Shown here: in pieces, positions 40,029 to 49,828 of the stretch
Layout of the letters: every line of letters begins with the position of its first letter
Numbering within the stretch: the first letter of the stretch is position 1
Assembly: GCA_944390585.1 (NCBI GenBank)
Contig: CALXQI010000015.1
Location: 62,001-126,000 of the forward strand
DNA length: 64,000 bases
DNA from: an uncultured Alphaproteobacteria bacterium
Lineage (GTDB): Bacteria > Pseudomonadota > Alphaproteobacteria > RUG11792
Direction of reading: 5' to 3'
Translations under genes and position numbers: made by a program
Notes under the pieces: generated by a model
Database searches by the model: none
What the model was told of the DNA's origin: nothing
The model's input: the letters and a program-made list of their open reading frames with translations, nothing else

Positions 40029-40339
40029 GTCACATTATTATCATATGATATAATGCAGAAATCTCAAATTATTTTATAGCAATTAATGAAAATTTATCAT
40101 AACTAATGATTGATAACAAAGAAGAAAATAATTGTAAACATTATGTATAAAATTTGTATGTCTAAGAATAAGTGTTTAATATACTAATAAAAAAATATTG
40201 TTTCATGCAAATAATAAAACCCTCAATGTTGAGTGTTCAGGTTATACACATGTAGATGTTATTCATAAATAAGTATTTTGCATTATAAAAAAATATGATA
40301 TAATGGCGCTGCTTTTGGATTATTTATAAAGAGGAAATA
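40029..40339 (+). promoter_or_regulatory. Spacer with the (weakened) family 2 promoter
   Basis: Contains TTG-CAT at 40278 and TATAAT at 40299-40304, aligned with TTGACA-16-TATAAT of the two other family 2 genes but with one base of the -35 box deleted. AGAGGAAATA before ATG 40340 is the ribosome site. Nothing else is seen in the 311 bp. Confidence 0.6.
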
Positions 40340-41480
40340 ATGAGAAAAATCATTATTGCAATATCATGCATAATTACCGGTGCTTGCGTAATTAAGAAAT
40401 ACGGCAGAATGCTCATGTACTGATGTTGGTATTAGAGGAATAGATGAGACACGTAAAATATTTAATGGTTTTTGGAAAAAAATGCGCCTTGCTTTTCGAG
40501 ACAAGAATCTGGATGAATATAAAAAGATGTTTGCAGAATGGTGTGAGGATGCTTGTGCAGGAATTTGTCGTTTGAGAGAACAGTGTGGAGATGAAAAATC
40601 TATCAAAGCAATGAGCGCCATTGAAGAGTATATGCGTAAATGTAAGGATATTGTTCGTGGAGCAAAAAGCTTTGCAGATTTTTTTGTTGATGGATTTGGA
40701 AAATATACTCATATGCAGCACAAAAATGGTAATGTTAAATTAGCTATTATTAGAAGAGAAAAGTGTATTGAAAAGGGTTATGGTAAAATACACGAACTCA
40801 AGAAAGGGTATTTGAATGTATTGACTGAAGAGAATAATGTAAATAAAGTAAAAGAATTGCTTGAGAGCGCAGACAGTATAATGCAAGAATGCTGCTGTGA
40901 TATTAGAATGTTTAATGATTGTCTTAATAATGCAAAATTTTGTAAGGCTAATAGCGACGAAGCATTGAATATGATAAGAAGATGCTTGTGCACTATATTG
41001 TTGCATGATGTATTGTTGACACGAAGTATAATGGAACACTTATTTATAATGAAAAAAGAGGCAAAAGAAAAGAGAATTGTAGATAAAGAACGAAGTTACA
41101 TTAAAGCAAACGGTTTTGTATTTGCTTTGGTTTTTCAAAAAGGGAATTTTGGATATGATACAAAACATTTGCCTAATGAAGAATGTTTGCCTATTAGAGC
41201 TGTGTACAGCGATTATGATACTCATAAAGTTGTGAGTAATATGAGCAATGGTGTGACTATTGGAGAACTATTAAAAAGTTATTATAAACCTGGGGAAGGT
41301 AAAGGGAAAAAAGTCGTGAGTGAAAAATGTAGTGAAAGTGCAACGAGTGGATGCGAGTTTGTTTTGCTTTCTCAATATCAGTCTATACATGGTGAAGATT
41401 ATAATTCTGTCAAAGTTATAAGTGATGTATGTGATGGTGTTACTCTTGGAGAACTGTTAAGACATTACAATAAATCGTAG
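40340..41480 (+). pseudogene. Secreted protein family 2, frameshifted just after the signal peptide
   Basis: ATG 40340 starts MRKIIIAISCIITGAC, the family 2 signal peptide, but that frame stops at 40423. The mature part is open in the next frame from 40392 to 41480 (NTAECSCTDVG, KIFNGFWKKM and so on). Dropping one A in the AAGAAA at 40394-40399 restores one frame. The mature part matches the paralog at 41737: LDEYKKMF, SIMEHLFIM and a C-terminal element VTLGELLRHY, which is present twice here (also VTIGELLKSY). Either a pseudogene, a slippage-controlled gene, or a sequencing error. Function unknown. Confidence 0.7.
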
Positions 41481-41674
41481 CTGAAATAGTGCGTGGTAGA
41501 TAGTTTTGAGAGATATTATTTATACAGTAACTACGCTAATGCATTATTAGCATTTTACTTGGTGTCTGTAAAATGTTACAAATTTGTGCATTTTAAGGAT
41601 AACTCTGCAAAAATTATTTTGTAATTATTACAAAATTGTTTTAAATAGAGACTTAATATTTTATAAGTAAATAC

Positions 41675-41702
41675 TTGACATCATAAAAAATTATGTTACA
41701 AT
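41675..41702 (+). promoter_or_regulatory. Sigma70-type promoter of the intact family 2 gene
   Basis: TTGACA (41675-41680), 16-bp spacer TCATAAAAAATTATGT, TACAAT (41697-41702), about 35 bp before the ATG. Nearly the same sequence precedes the family 2 gene at 57661. Confidence 0.75.
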
Positions 41703-41736
41703 ACTATTGTTGTTTGATTGTTGAGTATAAATAACT

Positions 41737-42774
41737 ATGAAAAAGATAATTGTTGCAATATCATGCATAATTACCGGTACTTGCGCAGCAGTGGATAATA
41801 TGGCAGTAATGCGTGCAGGTTTTGATCATTGCGAGGAAGAAGATGTGGAGCGTGAAGTATGGGAGATATTCAATGAATTTTGGAATAAGATGTGCAAAGG
41901 TGATCTGGAGTCTTTTAACCTGGATGAGTATAAAAGGAAGTTTATTGCAGATAATATGGAAGCAGTTAATGAAATTTGTTCTCTGAATGACCATTGTGTT
42001 GAAAGGAATTACAGCAAAATGTACGATGACATTAGGCGTATAATGAGCATATGTAGGAGACTTGTTTGTGAGGCAGAAAAGGTTGAAGAATTCTTTACTG
42101 GAGATTTTGCAAGACGGTTTAGTCATGATATGGAGTGTGGACGATGTTACAGAATTGATCAGGTTGCAGAGAGAAGAAAGATCTACATTAACAATGGTCG
42201 TAAAGAACTACAAGAGCTTAAAAATGAGTATGTGAATGTTTTACGGAATGGAGTGAATGATGAACAGAAAATAAACGAATTGTTGACAGAAGCAGAGCGT
42301 GCGATGTATAGAGTTGGCAGTGATATTGAATATTTTGATGAATATGGTAATAGAGGAACATCGCATAATTGTAGCGAGGAGAACATGGAAATGTTTAGAA
42401 AGTGTTTAAATAGTATGTTGTATTGTGATGTGTTGTTAATACGCAGTATAATTGAACATTTAACCATAATGTTGTCTGATGTAAATAATATTGAGATGTC
42501 TGTAGAAAGACAAAATGGTGAGGATGCAAATGTAAATGAAGAAAATGTAAGACAAATTGGTGATTCTGAAATAGAGGAGGCAGGCGGAAATGATGTTGAG
42601 AGTAGCGAGAGTGAAGAAGAGAAGAATGAAACATGGGTTGATTTGTTTTTTGAGAATGGGAATTTTATGCATTTCAAAAATTATGATTCTATTAGTGTTA
42701 TGAGCGCTCTAGATGCTGATGTTACTCTTGGAGAGTTATTGAGATATTATAGCCGTAGAGGGAATAACGAATAA
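41737..42774 (+). CDS. Secreted protein family 2 (intact member)
   Basis: 345 residues, unknown function. Signal peptide MKKIIVAISCIITGTCA. Mature part highly charged and helical with conserved pairs of Cys: IFNEFWNKMCKGDLESF, MSICRRLVCEAEKVEEFF, KELQELKNEYVNVL, MFRKCLNSMLYCDVLLIRS and IIEHLTIML. An acidic low-complexity stretch (ESSESEEEKNE, near 287) precedes the C-terminal element DSISVMSALDADVTLGELLR. Related genes: 40340-41480 and 57661-58545. Likely an exported host-interaction or envelope protein; that is only inferred from the signal peptide and multiplication. Confidence 0.8.
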   Translation: MKKIIVAISCIITGTCAAVDNMAVMRAGFDHCEEEDVEREVWEIFNEFWNKMCKGDLESFNLDEYKRKFIADNMEAVNEICSLNDHCVERNYSKMYDDIRRIMSICRRLVCEAEKVEEFFTGDFARRFSHDMECGRCYRIDQVAERRKIYINNGRKELQELKNEYVNVLRNGVNDEQKINELLTEAERAMYRVGSDIEYFDEYGNRGTSHNCSEENMEMFRKCLNSMLYCDVLLIRSIIEHLTIMLSDVNNIEMSVERQNGEDANVNEENVRQIGDSEIEEAGGNDVESSESEEEKNETWVDLFFENGNFMHFKNYDSISVMSALDADVTLGELLRYYSRRGNNE

Positions 42775-42881
42775 TTGGTGATTTTATTTATTTTAACACT
42801 AATCAGTAGTGATAATATTGAATATATTACTGCTGTTTGATTTGGTATAGATGTGTTTATTAAAATTATATTGTAATTATT

Positions 42882-42959
42882 ATAAAGAAGATAATTGTTG
42901 CAATACCTTGCATAATTACCAGTGCTAATGTTGGTATATATTTTTGCTTAACAGCATGA
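42882..42959 (+). pseudogene. Relic of a fourth family 2 gene (signal peptide only)
   Basis: ATAAAGAAGATAATTGTTGC and the following bases read I-KKIIVAIPCIITSANVGIY, then TGA at 42957. It matches the family signal peptide joined to the VGI segment of the frameshifted copy, with the start ATG mutated to ATA. The rest of 42775-43248 shows no gene or repeat. Confidence 0.8.
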
Positions 42960-43248
42960 TTAGGCGTTTATCTTTTGTGTTAAGTGGTGAAAGTGGGAGC
43001 GTGTAACAGGATATACAAACTACCAATCAGCACGCAGAACAACAATCCTATACGCATAGAGCAAGTAACATGATTTTGGATGTATAATAGCTGAATTGTT
43101 AGGTATTCATATAGTAATAATCATAAAAAATATGGATATCAAAAGTAAATGTGTGAATAGATGGTATAAACAATTGCTGCATTTTTGTGGTGCCTAAATG
43201 TGTGATAGCATGTATGTATTATGGTTTTTATAGTTAGTTCTTGATGGT

Positions 43249-44346
43249 ATGCTAGAAATTTTGCGCAAGCTTATAGCTTGCAGAAGTATTTCCCCGTGTG
43301 ATGGTGGTGCGATAGATTATTGTGCAGAATTTTTGCAGGAGCTAGGTTTTACATGCCACGTTATGCAATTTGGAGAAATTAAAAATCTATACGCAAAGTA
43401 TGGTGAATGTGACCGTTGCTTGTGTTTTGCCGGCCATGTTGATGTTGTTCCGCCGTTTTCTGGATGGGATAGTGACCCATTTGAACTTGTTGTATCTGGA
43501 GATCGTGTTATAGGACGTGGAACAAATGACATGAAAGGTCCTCTTGCTGCTGCTTTAAAAGCAATTTCTGATACAAATTTACATGACAAAGCAATATCTG
43601 TTATGTTAACAAGTGATGAGGAGATAATGGGCGATTATGGCACAAACGCAATTGTTGATTTTTTGTTGGACAAGAAAGAAAAGATAACAGGATGCGTTTT
43701 GTGTGAAAGCTGCGCTAAAGAAGCAGCTGGTGAGTATGTTAAAATTGGTTGCAAGGGGAGTTTGAGCGTTGATGTTAATAGTGTTGGGTCGCAGTGTCAT
43801 GTTGCAATAGCTCGTTATTCTGGCAATTGTGTAAATAATTTAATTTGTTTTTTAAACAAACTATTGCCAAATTTAGATGATGGTAATTCAAATTTTGAGC
43901 CATCATCTGCACAGGTTACATATCTAAATACGCCTGAAATTAAATCTAGAAATGTTGTGCCAAATCGTGCTACAGCATTGTTAAATATACGATTCAATGA
44001 TACGTGGACATTTGATAGTATAGAAAACTATATAATTGAAATTGCCAAGCAAACTCATGGTATTGATATAAAATTTTTGCGCGGTCAGGAAGCATTTATT
44101 TGTAGTACAGATGAGTGGACTAATTTTTTAAAACGTAGTATTACTAAAGCTATTAACAAGGCGCCAGAATGTGGAATTTATGGCGGAAATTCTGATGCGG
44201 TTTTTATAAGAAAATTATGCCCAGTTGCAGAAATAGGTGCACCTATACATAATGCGCATATGTCAAATGAATACATCACATTAAGTGATTTAAATAAGCT
44301 TTATAACATATATAGACAAATCATAGATGATTTTTTTGCAGTATAA
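43249..44346 (+). CDS. dapE: Succinyl-diaminopimelate desuccinylase
   Basis: M20-type zinc enzyme of the succinylase branch of lysine/DAP synthesis. 365 residues. CFAGHVDVVPP (metal His, Asp), WDSDPFELV, GRGTNDMKGPLAAAL (bridging Asp), LTSDEEIMGDYGT (catalytic Glu pair), GCKGSLSVDV, and the C-terminal metal His in GAPIHNAHMSNEYI. Start ATG 43249 fits the family. Confidence 0.95.
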   Translation: MLEILRKLIACRSISPCDGGAIDYCAEFLQELGFTCHVMQFGEIKNLYAKYGECDRCLCFAGHVDVVPPFSGWDSDPFELVVSGDRVIGRGTNDMKGPLAAALKAISDTNLHDKAISVMLTSDEEIMGDYGTNAIVDFLLDKKEKITGCVLCESCAKEAAGEYVKIGCKGSLSVDVNSVGSQCHVAIARYSGNCVNNLICFLNKLLPNLDDGNSNFEPSSAQVTYLNTPEIKSRNVVPNRATALLNIRFNDTWTFDSIENYIIEIAKQTHGIDIKFLRGQEAFICSTDEWTNFLKRSITKAINKAPECGIYGGNSDAVFIRKLCPVAEIGAPIHNAHMSNEYITLSDLNKLYNIYRQIIDDFFAV

Positions 44347-44360
44347 TATATAAAAAGCAT

Positions 44361-45110
44361 TTATCTTGTCAAAACCAATACTCCATTATCTGTAACAGCT
44401 ATCGTGTGTTCAAATTGTGCTGATAACGATTTATCAACCGTTACAGCTGTCCATTTATCTTTTAAAACTTTAGTCTTATGAGATCCAGCATTTACCATGG
44501 GTTCTATTGTAAAGAACATACCAGGTTTTATTTTTTCTCCCGTGTCTTTAATCCCATAATGCAAAACCATTGGATCCTCATGAAAATGACGCCCTATTCC
44601 GTGGCCACAATAATCCCGTACAACAGAAAAACCATTAGACTCAACAAATCTCTGAATTGAATATCCAATATCTCCAAATGTACCCCCGATTTTTACAGCT
44701 TTTATACCAATATCTAAGGCCTGTTCCGTAACAGCAATAAGGCGATCTGCAAGTTTTGAGCATTCGCCAATTTTATACATGCGGCTTGTATCACCAAACC
44801 ATCCGTTTAAGTTAACTGTAATATCTATATTGATTATATCTCCATTTAATAATTTATATTTACTAGGAATGCCATGACATACAACATCATTTACTGATGT
44901 ACAAATTGATTTTGGAAATCCATGATAGTTTAATGGGGCTGGAGTTGCTCCATTCTTAATAATAAAGTCATAGCATAGTTTGTCCAATTCTTCTGTGCTT
45001 ATGCCTTCTGTGACAAAAGGAGAAATGTAATCTAGGACAGACTTTGCTAGAGAACACGCTTCTTGCATAGGTTTGATGTCATCTGGTTGGTATATTACTA
45101 TTTTTGACAT
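44361..45110 (-). CDS. map: Methionine aminopeptidase, type I
   Basis: Removes initiator Met. 249 residues from ATG 45110 (MSKIVIYQPDD; the frame opens at 45158 with a non-family extension). Metal ligands visible: NIDITVNLNGWFGDTSRMY (two Asp), YCGHGIGRHFHEDP (His), FFTIEPMV (Glu) and QFEHTIAVTDNG (Glu). Divergent from dapF, with 56 bp between starts. Confidence 0.96.
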   Translation of the reverse strand: MSKIVIYQPDDIKPMQEACSLAKSVLDYISPFVTEGISTEELDKLCYDFIIKNGATPAPLNYHGFPKSICTSVNDVVCHGIPSKYKLLNGDIINIDITVNLNGWFGDTSRMYKIGECSKLADRLIAVTEQALDIGIKAVKIGGTFGDIGYSIQRFVESNGFSVVRDYCGHGIGRHFHEDPMVLHYGIKDTGEKIKPGMFFTIEPMVNAGSHKTKVLKDKWTAVTVDKSLSAQFEHTIAVTDNGVLVLTR

Positions 45111-45166
45111 TTTGCAATACAAACTATTGACTGTTGCATTATAATACAAAACAATCAAATGTAGTT

Positions 45167-45817
45167 ATGACGTTTATGCGTTTTGTAAAAGCAGAAACTA
45201 ACGGTAATGATTTTATTATTGTAGAAGATGTTACACCAGATTTAGTTGATATTAAAAAAATTTGTAATAGAAAATATGGTATAGGATGCGATCAAATCAT
45301 TTTTATACAAAAACAAAATGTTTCATTTTTTAACAGTGATGGATCAAGAGCAAATATGTGTGGAAATGGATTGGCAGCACTTGCAAAATATACTTGTAAA
45401 GATGAATTTATAGTAAATAATAAAAAATATAAATGTATAATTTATCAAAATGGAGATATTGCTGTTGAAGTAAAAATATTATCTGTAGAAAAAAATAGTA
45501 ATTATTTTTTAGTTGATGTTGGGAATAAACATATTGTTTTCTTTGATGACAATGATGATTATTTGAATTATACTGATGAATACAATGTGCATTATGCAAA
45601 AATTGCTGGTAACACTATCAATATCATTACATATGAAAGAGGAGCTGGTAGAACAAATGCTTGTGGAAGTGGTGCTGTTGCAGTAGCTGCAGCATCAGGG
45701 ATGCATGATGTCACAATTATTCATGAAGGCGGTATATCAAATGTCAAATTATCAAAAAATATTGCAACATTAATTGTAAGACCAAACATTATATTTTCTG
45801 GTGTTACTATGTATTGA
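45167..45817 (+). CDS. dapF: Diaminopimelate epimerase (short)
   Basis: Interconverts LL- and meso-DAP. 216 residues from ATG 45167, shorter than the usual 270 owing to internal shortening. Active-site Cys pair kept: NSDGSRANMCGNGLAALA (first Cys) and ERGAGRTNACGSGAVAVAAA (second). N-terminal KAETNGNDFIIVE and RKYGIGCDQI are standard. With dapE it implies a working DAP branch. Confidence 0.93.
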   Translation: MTFMRFVKAETNGNDFIIVEDVTPDLVDIKKICNRKYGIGCDQIIFIQKQNVSFFNSDGSRANMCGNGLAALAKYTCKDEFIVNNKKYKCIIYQNGDIAVEVKILSVEKNSNYFLVDVGNKHIVFFDDNDDYLNYTDEYNVHYAKIAGNTINIITYERGAGRTNACGSGAVAVAAASGMHDVTIIHEGGISNVKLSKNIATLIVRPNIIFSGVTMY

Positions 45818-45945
45818 TTATGTAAAATAATTTTTTATACTAATTTGTTAAAAAAGTAGCAATATGGTGTACAAAATTTTATAAAACGGGTAAAATGAAA
45901 TAGTAGGGCAAGTGCCTGAATTCATTTTCAGAAAATTTTGGAAGT

Positions 45946-46281
45946 ATGATGAAAAAAGAAAATTATGCAAGACAGCAGCCTAAAAATCGCATGTATTATC
46001 AAAATTTACATGAGAAATTTTTGACAAATGCAAGAGATTGCATGGCTTCTGGTGATAGCATTCAAGCGGAGTATTGTTTACAACGTGCAGAGCATTTTTT
46101 GCGCGTAATGAAGGAAAAATTTCCAGCTCCTCCACCACAAATTATGCAAGTACAGAGGCATAAAAGTCCCGTGATGCATGAAAACACAAGCGAGGATGCA
46201 GCTGTGACACAAGCTGAACAAGAACAACCAGAAGGTATGAATAAAAAACGCACTAGAAAAACAAAGATAAGCGAGGCATAG
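45946..46281 (+). CDS. DUF4167-type small protein
   Basis: 111 residues. The conserved core YYQNLHEKFLTNARDCMASG followed by DSIQAEYCLQRAEHFLRVM (about 18-55) matches the DUF4167 family of alphaproteobacteria (from memory). Then a polar, low-complexity tail ending in a basic KKRTRKTK cluster, suggesting nucleic-acid contact. Function unknown. It lies 8 nt before hrcA and is probably co-transcribed. Confidence 0.82.
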   Translation: MMKKENYARQQPKNRMYYQNLHEKFLTNARDCMASGDSIQAEYCLQRAEHFLRVMKEKFPAPPPQIMQVQRHKSPVMHENTSEDAAVTQAEQEQPEGMNKKRTRKTKISEA

Positions 46282-46289
46282 GTGGTATT

Positions 46290-47333
46290 GTGAAGAGCTT
46301 GCTAAAAAATAGCAGATATATGGAGATTTTCAAAGAACTCGTTGATGAGTATATTGAAACCGGTAATCCAGTCGGGTCAAAAACTTTATCTGAGCGTATA
46401 GAGCATGCTTTATCTCCTGCGACAATTCGTAAGGTAATGGCAGATCTAGAAGATATTGGGATTTTATGTTCTGAGCATACCTCTTCTGGGAGGATGCCAA
46501 CTTCAAAGGGGTGGAGATATTTTGTAAACAGTTTTGTAGAAATTAGTCAAACAGTGGAGGAGAGTGATGCTCACTTTGTTAACGTTGAATCTTCGGTTAC
46601 TGGCAAAAATGTCAATGGTATTTTAGAAAATATTTCTGAAACACTATCCAATTTAACAAATTATGCAAGTATTATTGTTACATCAACAGTTAATGACAAA
46701 ATAATAAAGCATATTGACTTTGTTCTATTATCACAAGGCCGTGGATTGGTAGTTCTAGTTTTTGATGATGGTGTTGTTGAGAATAGACTAATCTCCTTGC
46801 CCAATACAATCACTTCTGAGGTTTTAGAAATTGCATCAAAATACCTAAACGACAGATTGTGTGATAAAAGCTTGCCAGAAGTAAAAACTATGCTGGATAA
46901 GGAATTTGACATGTGTAAAACTGGCATTGATGACGCTGTAAACGCAGCGATAGCCAGAGGTATGGATGCTTGGGTAAGCGACAATGATTATGGAGAACGT
47001 ATAATTGTAAAAGGACAATCTAATTTGCTATCAAGTGAAAGTGATATTTCGTGTATTCAATCATTATTGCGAAAATTAGATGAAAAAAATACTATTCGTA
47101 CACTTTTAAATGAAGTAATTGATGGCAAAGGAATACAAGTGTTTATTGGTTCAGAAAATAAAGCATTTGATATATCAGGCTGCTCAATGATTATTGCTCC
47201 TTATAAAGATCATAAAAAGCGTGTTATTGGAGCAATAGGTGTTATAGGACCAGAACGTATGCGCTATAGCCGCGTAATAAATTTAGTAGATTGTACAGCG
47301 AGAGTTATAGAAAAGATGATGTTACAAAAGTAG
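46290..47333 (+). CDS. hrcA: Heat-inducible transcription repressor HrcA
   Basis: 347 residues. N-terminal winged helix: FKELVDEYIETGNPVGSKTL, LSPATIRKVMADLEDIGIL and SSGRMPTSKGWRYFV. GAF-like middle, and the C-terminal CSMIIAPYKDHKKRVIGAIGVIGPERMRYSRVI. Binds CIRCE elements before groES or dnaK operons; none is seen in this window. Start GTG at 46290 after GGTGG. Confidence 0.96.
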   Translation: MKSLLKNSRYMEIFKELVDEYIETGNPVGSKTLSERIEHALSPATIRKVMADLEDIGILCSEHTSSGRMPTSKGWRYFVNSFVEISQTVEESDAHFVNVESSVTGKNVNGILENISETLSNLTNYASIIVTSTVNDKIIKHIDFVLLSQGRGLVVLVFDDGVVENRLISLPNTITSEVLEIASKYLNDRLCDKSLPEVKTMLDKEFDMCKTGIDDAVNAAIARGMDAWVSDNDYGERIIVKGQSNLLSSESDISCIQSLLRKLDEKNTIRTLLNEVIDGKGIQVFIGSENKAFDISGCSMIIAPYKDHKKRVIGAIGVIGPERMRYSRVINLVDCTARVIEKMMLQK

Positions 47334-47411
47334 GACGCGCTGCACATTACTGTATCGTTAGATAAAATTTTTGCACATTATTGTATATCATAATAAAATT
47401 CACACTGTGGC

Positions 47412-48050
47412 GTGTATCATAGTGTTTTTATGGAATTGTTTACAGAAGTTTTTAGAATTTTGCATGATACATATAAAGATTTGAGAATACCATTAAATTA
47501 CGTCAATGATTATACATTTGCTGTTGCAGTATTATTATCTGCACAAACAACTGATGAAGCAGTCAATAAAGCAACTGCTGATTTATTTGAGATAGCAAAT
47601 ACTCCAGAAAAAATGTTGGAATTAGGAGAAAATGAATTAAAAAATTTTATTAAAAGTGTTGGATTATATAATAATAAGGCAAAAAATATTATTGAAATGG
47701 CAGAAATACTTGTTGAAAAATTTAATTCCCAATTACCAAGTAGTAGAGAAGATTTAGAATCTTTACCAGGAATTGGAAGAAAATCTGCAAATGTTTTATT
47801 AAATAATATTTTTGGTATACCGTGCATACCAGTTGATACTCATGTTAAACGGTTGTCATATAGAATTGGATTAAGTAATAGCCAAAATGTTAAAAAAGTA
47901 GAGGATGATTTAAACAAAGGCGTTCCAAAAAAATATGTACCAACTGCCAGTATAGCATTACAAACACATGGGCGGCGCATTTGTATGGCAAAAACTCCAA
48001 GATGTGATATATGCCCAATAAAACATATATGTTTAAAGAGATTAGTGTAA
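47412..48050 (+). CDS. nth: Endonuclease III
   Basis: DNA glycosylase/AP lyase for oxidised pyrimidines. 212 residues. VLLSAQTTDEAVN, HhH LESLPGIGRKSANVLL with catalytic Lys, VDTHVKRLSYRIGL with catalytic Asp, and the [4Fe-4S] cysteines in CMAKTPRCDICPIKHIC (C-x6-C-x2-C-x5-C). Start GTG 47412, or ATG 47430. Its 3' end overlaps the convergent gene by 9 nt. Confidence 0.96.
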   Translation: MYHSVFMELFTEVFRILHDTYKDLRIPLNYVNDYTFAVAVLLSAQTTDEAVNKATADLFEIANTPEKMLELGENELKNFIKSVGLYNNKAKNIIEMAEILVEKFNSQLPSSREDLESLPGIGRKSANVLLNNIFGIPCIPVDTHVKRLSYRIGLSNSQNVKKVEDDLNKGVPKKYVPTASIALQTHGRRICMAKTPRCDICPIKHICLKRLV

Positions 48051-49685
48051 TAGATTTGCGTTACTATACAAGTTATTGCAAGTACTAGTAATAGATTGTA
48101 AAAATTTAAAAATTAGTTTGTCTATTCGTTGCGTTACAGTCCTATGAGAGCATCTTGGTTTTTTCTTCATTTTAATATGCCAATAATTTTCATTTACTAG
48201 TTGATACTCAGGTACAATAATATTTCCAGTAGCAAAGAAATTAACACCAGTAATAGCATAAAATTCTTCCATACTAATTTCTTGCTTCTTAGTAAATATC
48301 TCTGTAAAAAATTGTTCTATACTTTTTATTATTGTTTCAGTTGTTTTCTGAATAATATCATGTTGCTTTAACCATTCACAAATACACTTCGCTACAAGCT
48401 TGATATCCTGCACAAATGTGCCAGTATCACATTTTTGTATGGAGTGCGATATCTCATGCATTATCTGTGCAAAACCTTCATTATCTTGCTCTATAGACCA
48501 CCCATTATCGCTTTTCTCATCAAAACAATAGTACTCTTGCTCTTCACCTTGTATAGTAATTATACATCGATATGCTTTGCTACCTTTCCAGTTTTCGTTT
48601 TCTTTTTTATCATCAATATAGAGTATCTTTCTCTTTAATCTTTGTTCTTCAAATTCATGCATCATTAATGCTTGTAGTATATTATATATTAAAGTAATGC
48701 ATTTTTTATGTGTACTTATACTTTCATTCTTATTTTTTAACATACGTATCAGCTCTGTAAATGGTAGTGTAAAATTCGCTTTGCTTCTTATAAGAACTAC
48801 GTCTTTATGTTCCCAATATTCTTGTATAATAAATAAAATATTATCATCCAATTTATTAACAATATTTGTAATCGTTCTTGTATGTTTTTGTGCTTTTTTA
48901 TTTTGTATTATGCTGTTTATCGAACCTAATAGTTCATTAATATTATCAGTAGACTGTATGATTTTATCAGCAACAACAGCAACATGGTACAAATCGTGCA
49001 CCATCTGTGCAACTACATCTTGTTTGGAGTAATTTAGTAACTTTTTGTACCAATAGTTCTTATTGTACATTTCTTTTTTACATATTTCTACTTTGTCCGG
49101 TTTATTATCTGTCCATGATACATTTGGATACTTCATACTAATGTTTGATAACTCTTTCAGCTCATTCTCCAAATCATGTATACACATTGTATTATTTATT
49201 CTATACAATGGCACACCACACCATTGTCTTACTTCTTTAAACAAATAATATTTTCCTACTTGCCAGTACCAGCCACATTCTTTACGCATTTGTTCAAATT
49301 TTTCTTTTATATTTGCTTTAGATAAAAAATAACAACCATATCTAGTATATCCAATTCTTTCAAAGATGTTATCATTGTGTATTTGCCATATACTTTCGCT
49401 TAAATCACGTGTACATTTATCAATCGAGTATCCAATGTTTGAATTACAATATAAGTTAATTGTAGATGCTCTAACAATTTTTAATAACCTTGAATTTACA
49501 AAATATATTGCATGTAATGTGTTATTATTTTGTCTAAAATTTGTAAAAGCATTTTTTATTTCTTTATTCAAAGTAATATTACTTAGCAAATTCCTTATCA
49601 AGAATGTATTGCCTGTTTTACCATTGTGAAAGATGTCAGAAATTGCTTTATCTTCAATTTTTAAGTTGCGATATATTTTTTTCAT
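48042..49685 (-). CDS. Large protein with HExxH zinc-protease motif, unknown
   Basis: 547 residues, no signal peptide and no clear membrane segment; rich in Lys, Asn and Ile. The segment GFAQIMHEISHSIQKCDTGT (about 404-423) has the zincin motif HEISH (410-414), and EEFYAITGVN at 473-482 could supply a third Glu ligand, the arrangement of M91/NleD-type effector peptidases. The N-terminal 400 residues are helical and match nothing I know. If the motif is functional it may be a toxin or effector. It is isolated from operons and convergent with nth. Family assignment is inference from one motif. Confidence 0.7.
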   Translation of the reverse strand: MKKIYRNLKIEDKAISDIFHNGKTGNTFLIRNLLSNITLNKEIKNAFTNFRQNNNTLHAIYFVNSRLLKIVRASTINLYCNSNIGYSIDKCTRDLSESIWQIHNDNIFERIGYTRYGCYFLSKANIKEKFEQMRKECGWYWQVGKYYLFKEVRQWCGVPLYRINNTMCIHDLENELKELSNISMKYPNVSWTDNKPDKVEICKKEMYNKNYWYKKLLNYSKQDVVAQMVHDLYHVAVVADKIIQSTDNINELLGSINSIIQNKKAQKHTRTITNIVNKLDDNILFIIQEYWEHKDVVLIRSKANFTLPFTELIRMLKNKNESISTHKKCITLIYNILQALMMHEFEEQRLKRKILYIDDKKENENWKGSKAYRCIITIQGEEQEYYCFDEKSDNGWSIEQDNEGFAQIMHEISHSIQKCDTGTFVQDIKLVAKCICEWLKQHDIIQKTTETIIKSIEQFFTEIFTKKQEISMEEFYAITGVNFFATGNIIVPEYQLVNENYWHIKMKKKPRCSHRTVTQRIDKLIFKFLQSITSTCNNLYSNANLLH

Positions 49686-49828
49686 TAATCTGAATATTGA
49701 ATGTAAAACAAATGCAATTTGTTGTATATAAAATAATAATGAATAACAATCTAATTAACTTATACATAATCACTCCAAAAAATGGTTTACGTTGCTAATG
49801 TACAACAAAAACATGCATTTTATTTATA

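Noticed and set aside
40340-41480. Programmed ribosomal frameshifting in the family 2 gene
   Set aside because: The shift region lacks a clear slippery heptamer with a downstream pseudoknot, and the promoter lesion points to decay; kept only as a remote option.
46280-47340. Search for a CIRCE element near hrcA
   Set aside because: No TTAGCACTC-N9-GAGTGCTAA-like inverted repeat is visible upstream of hrcA or elsewhere in the window.
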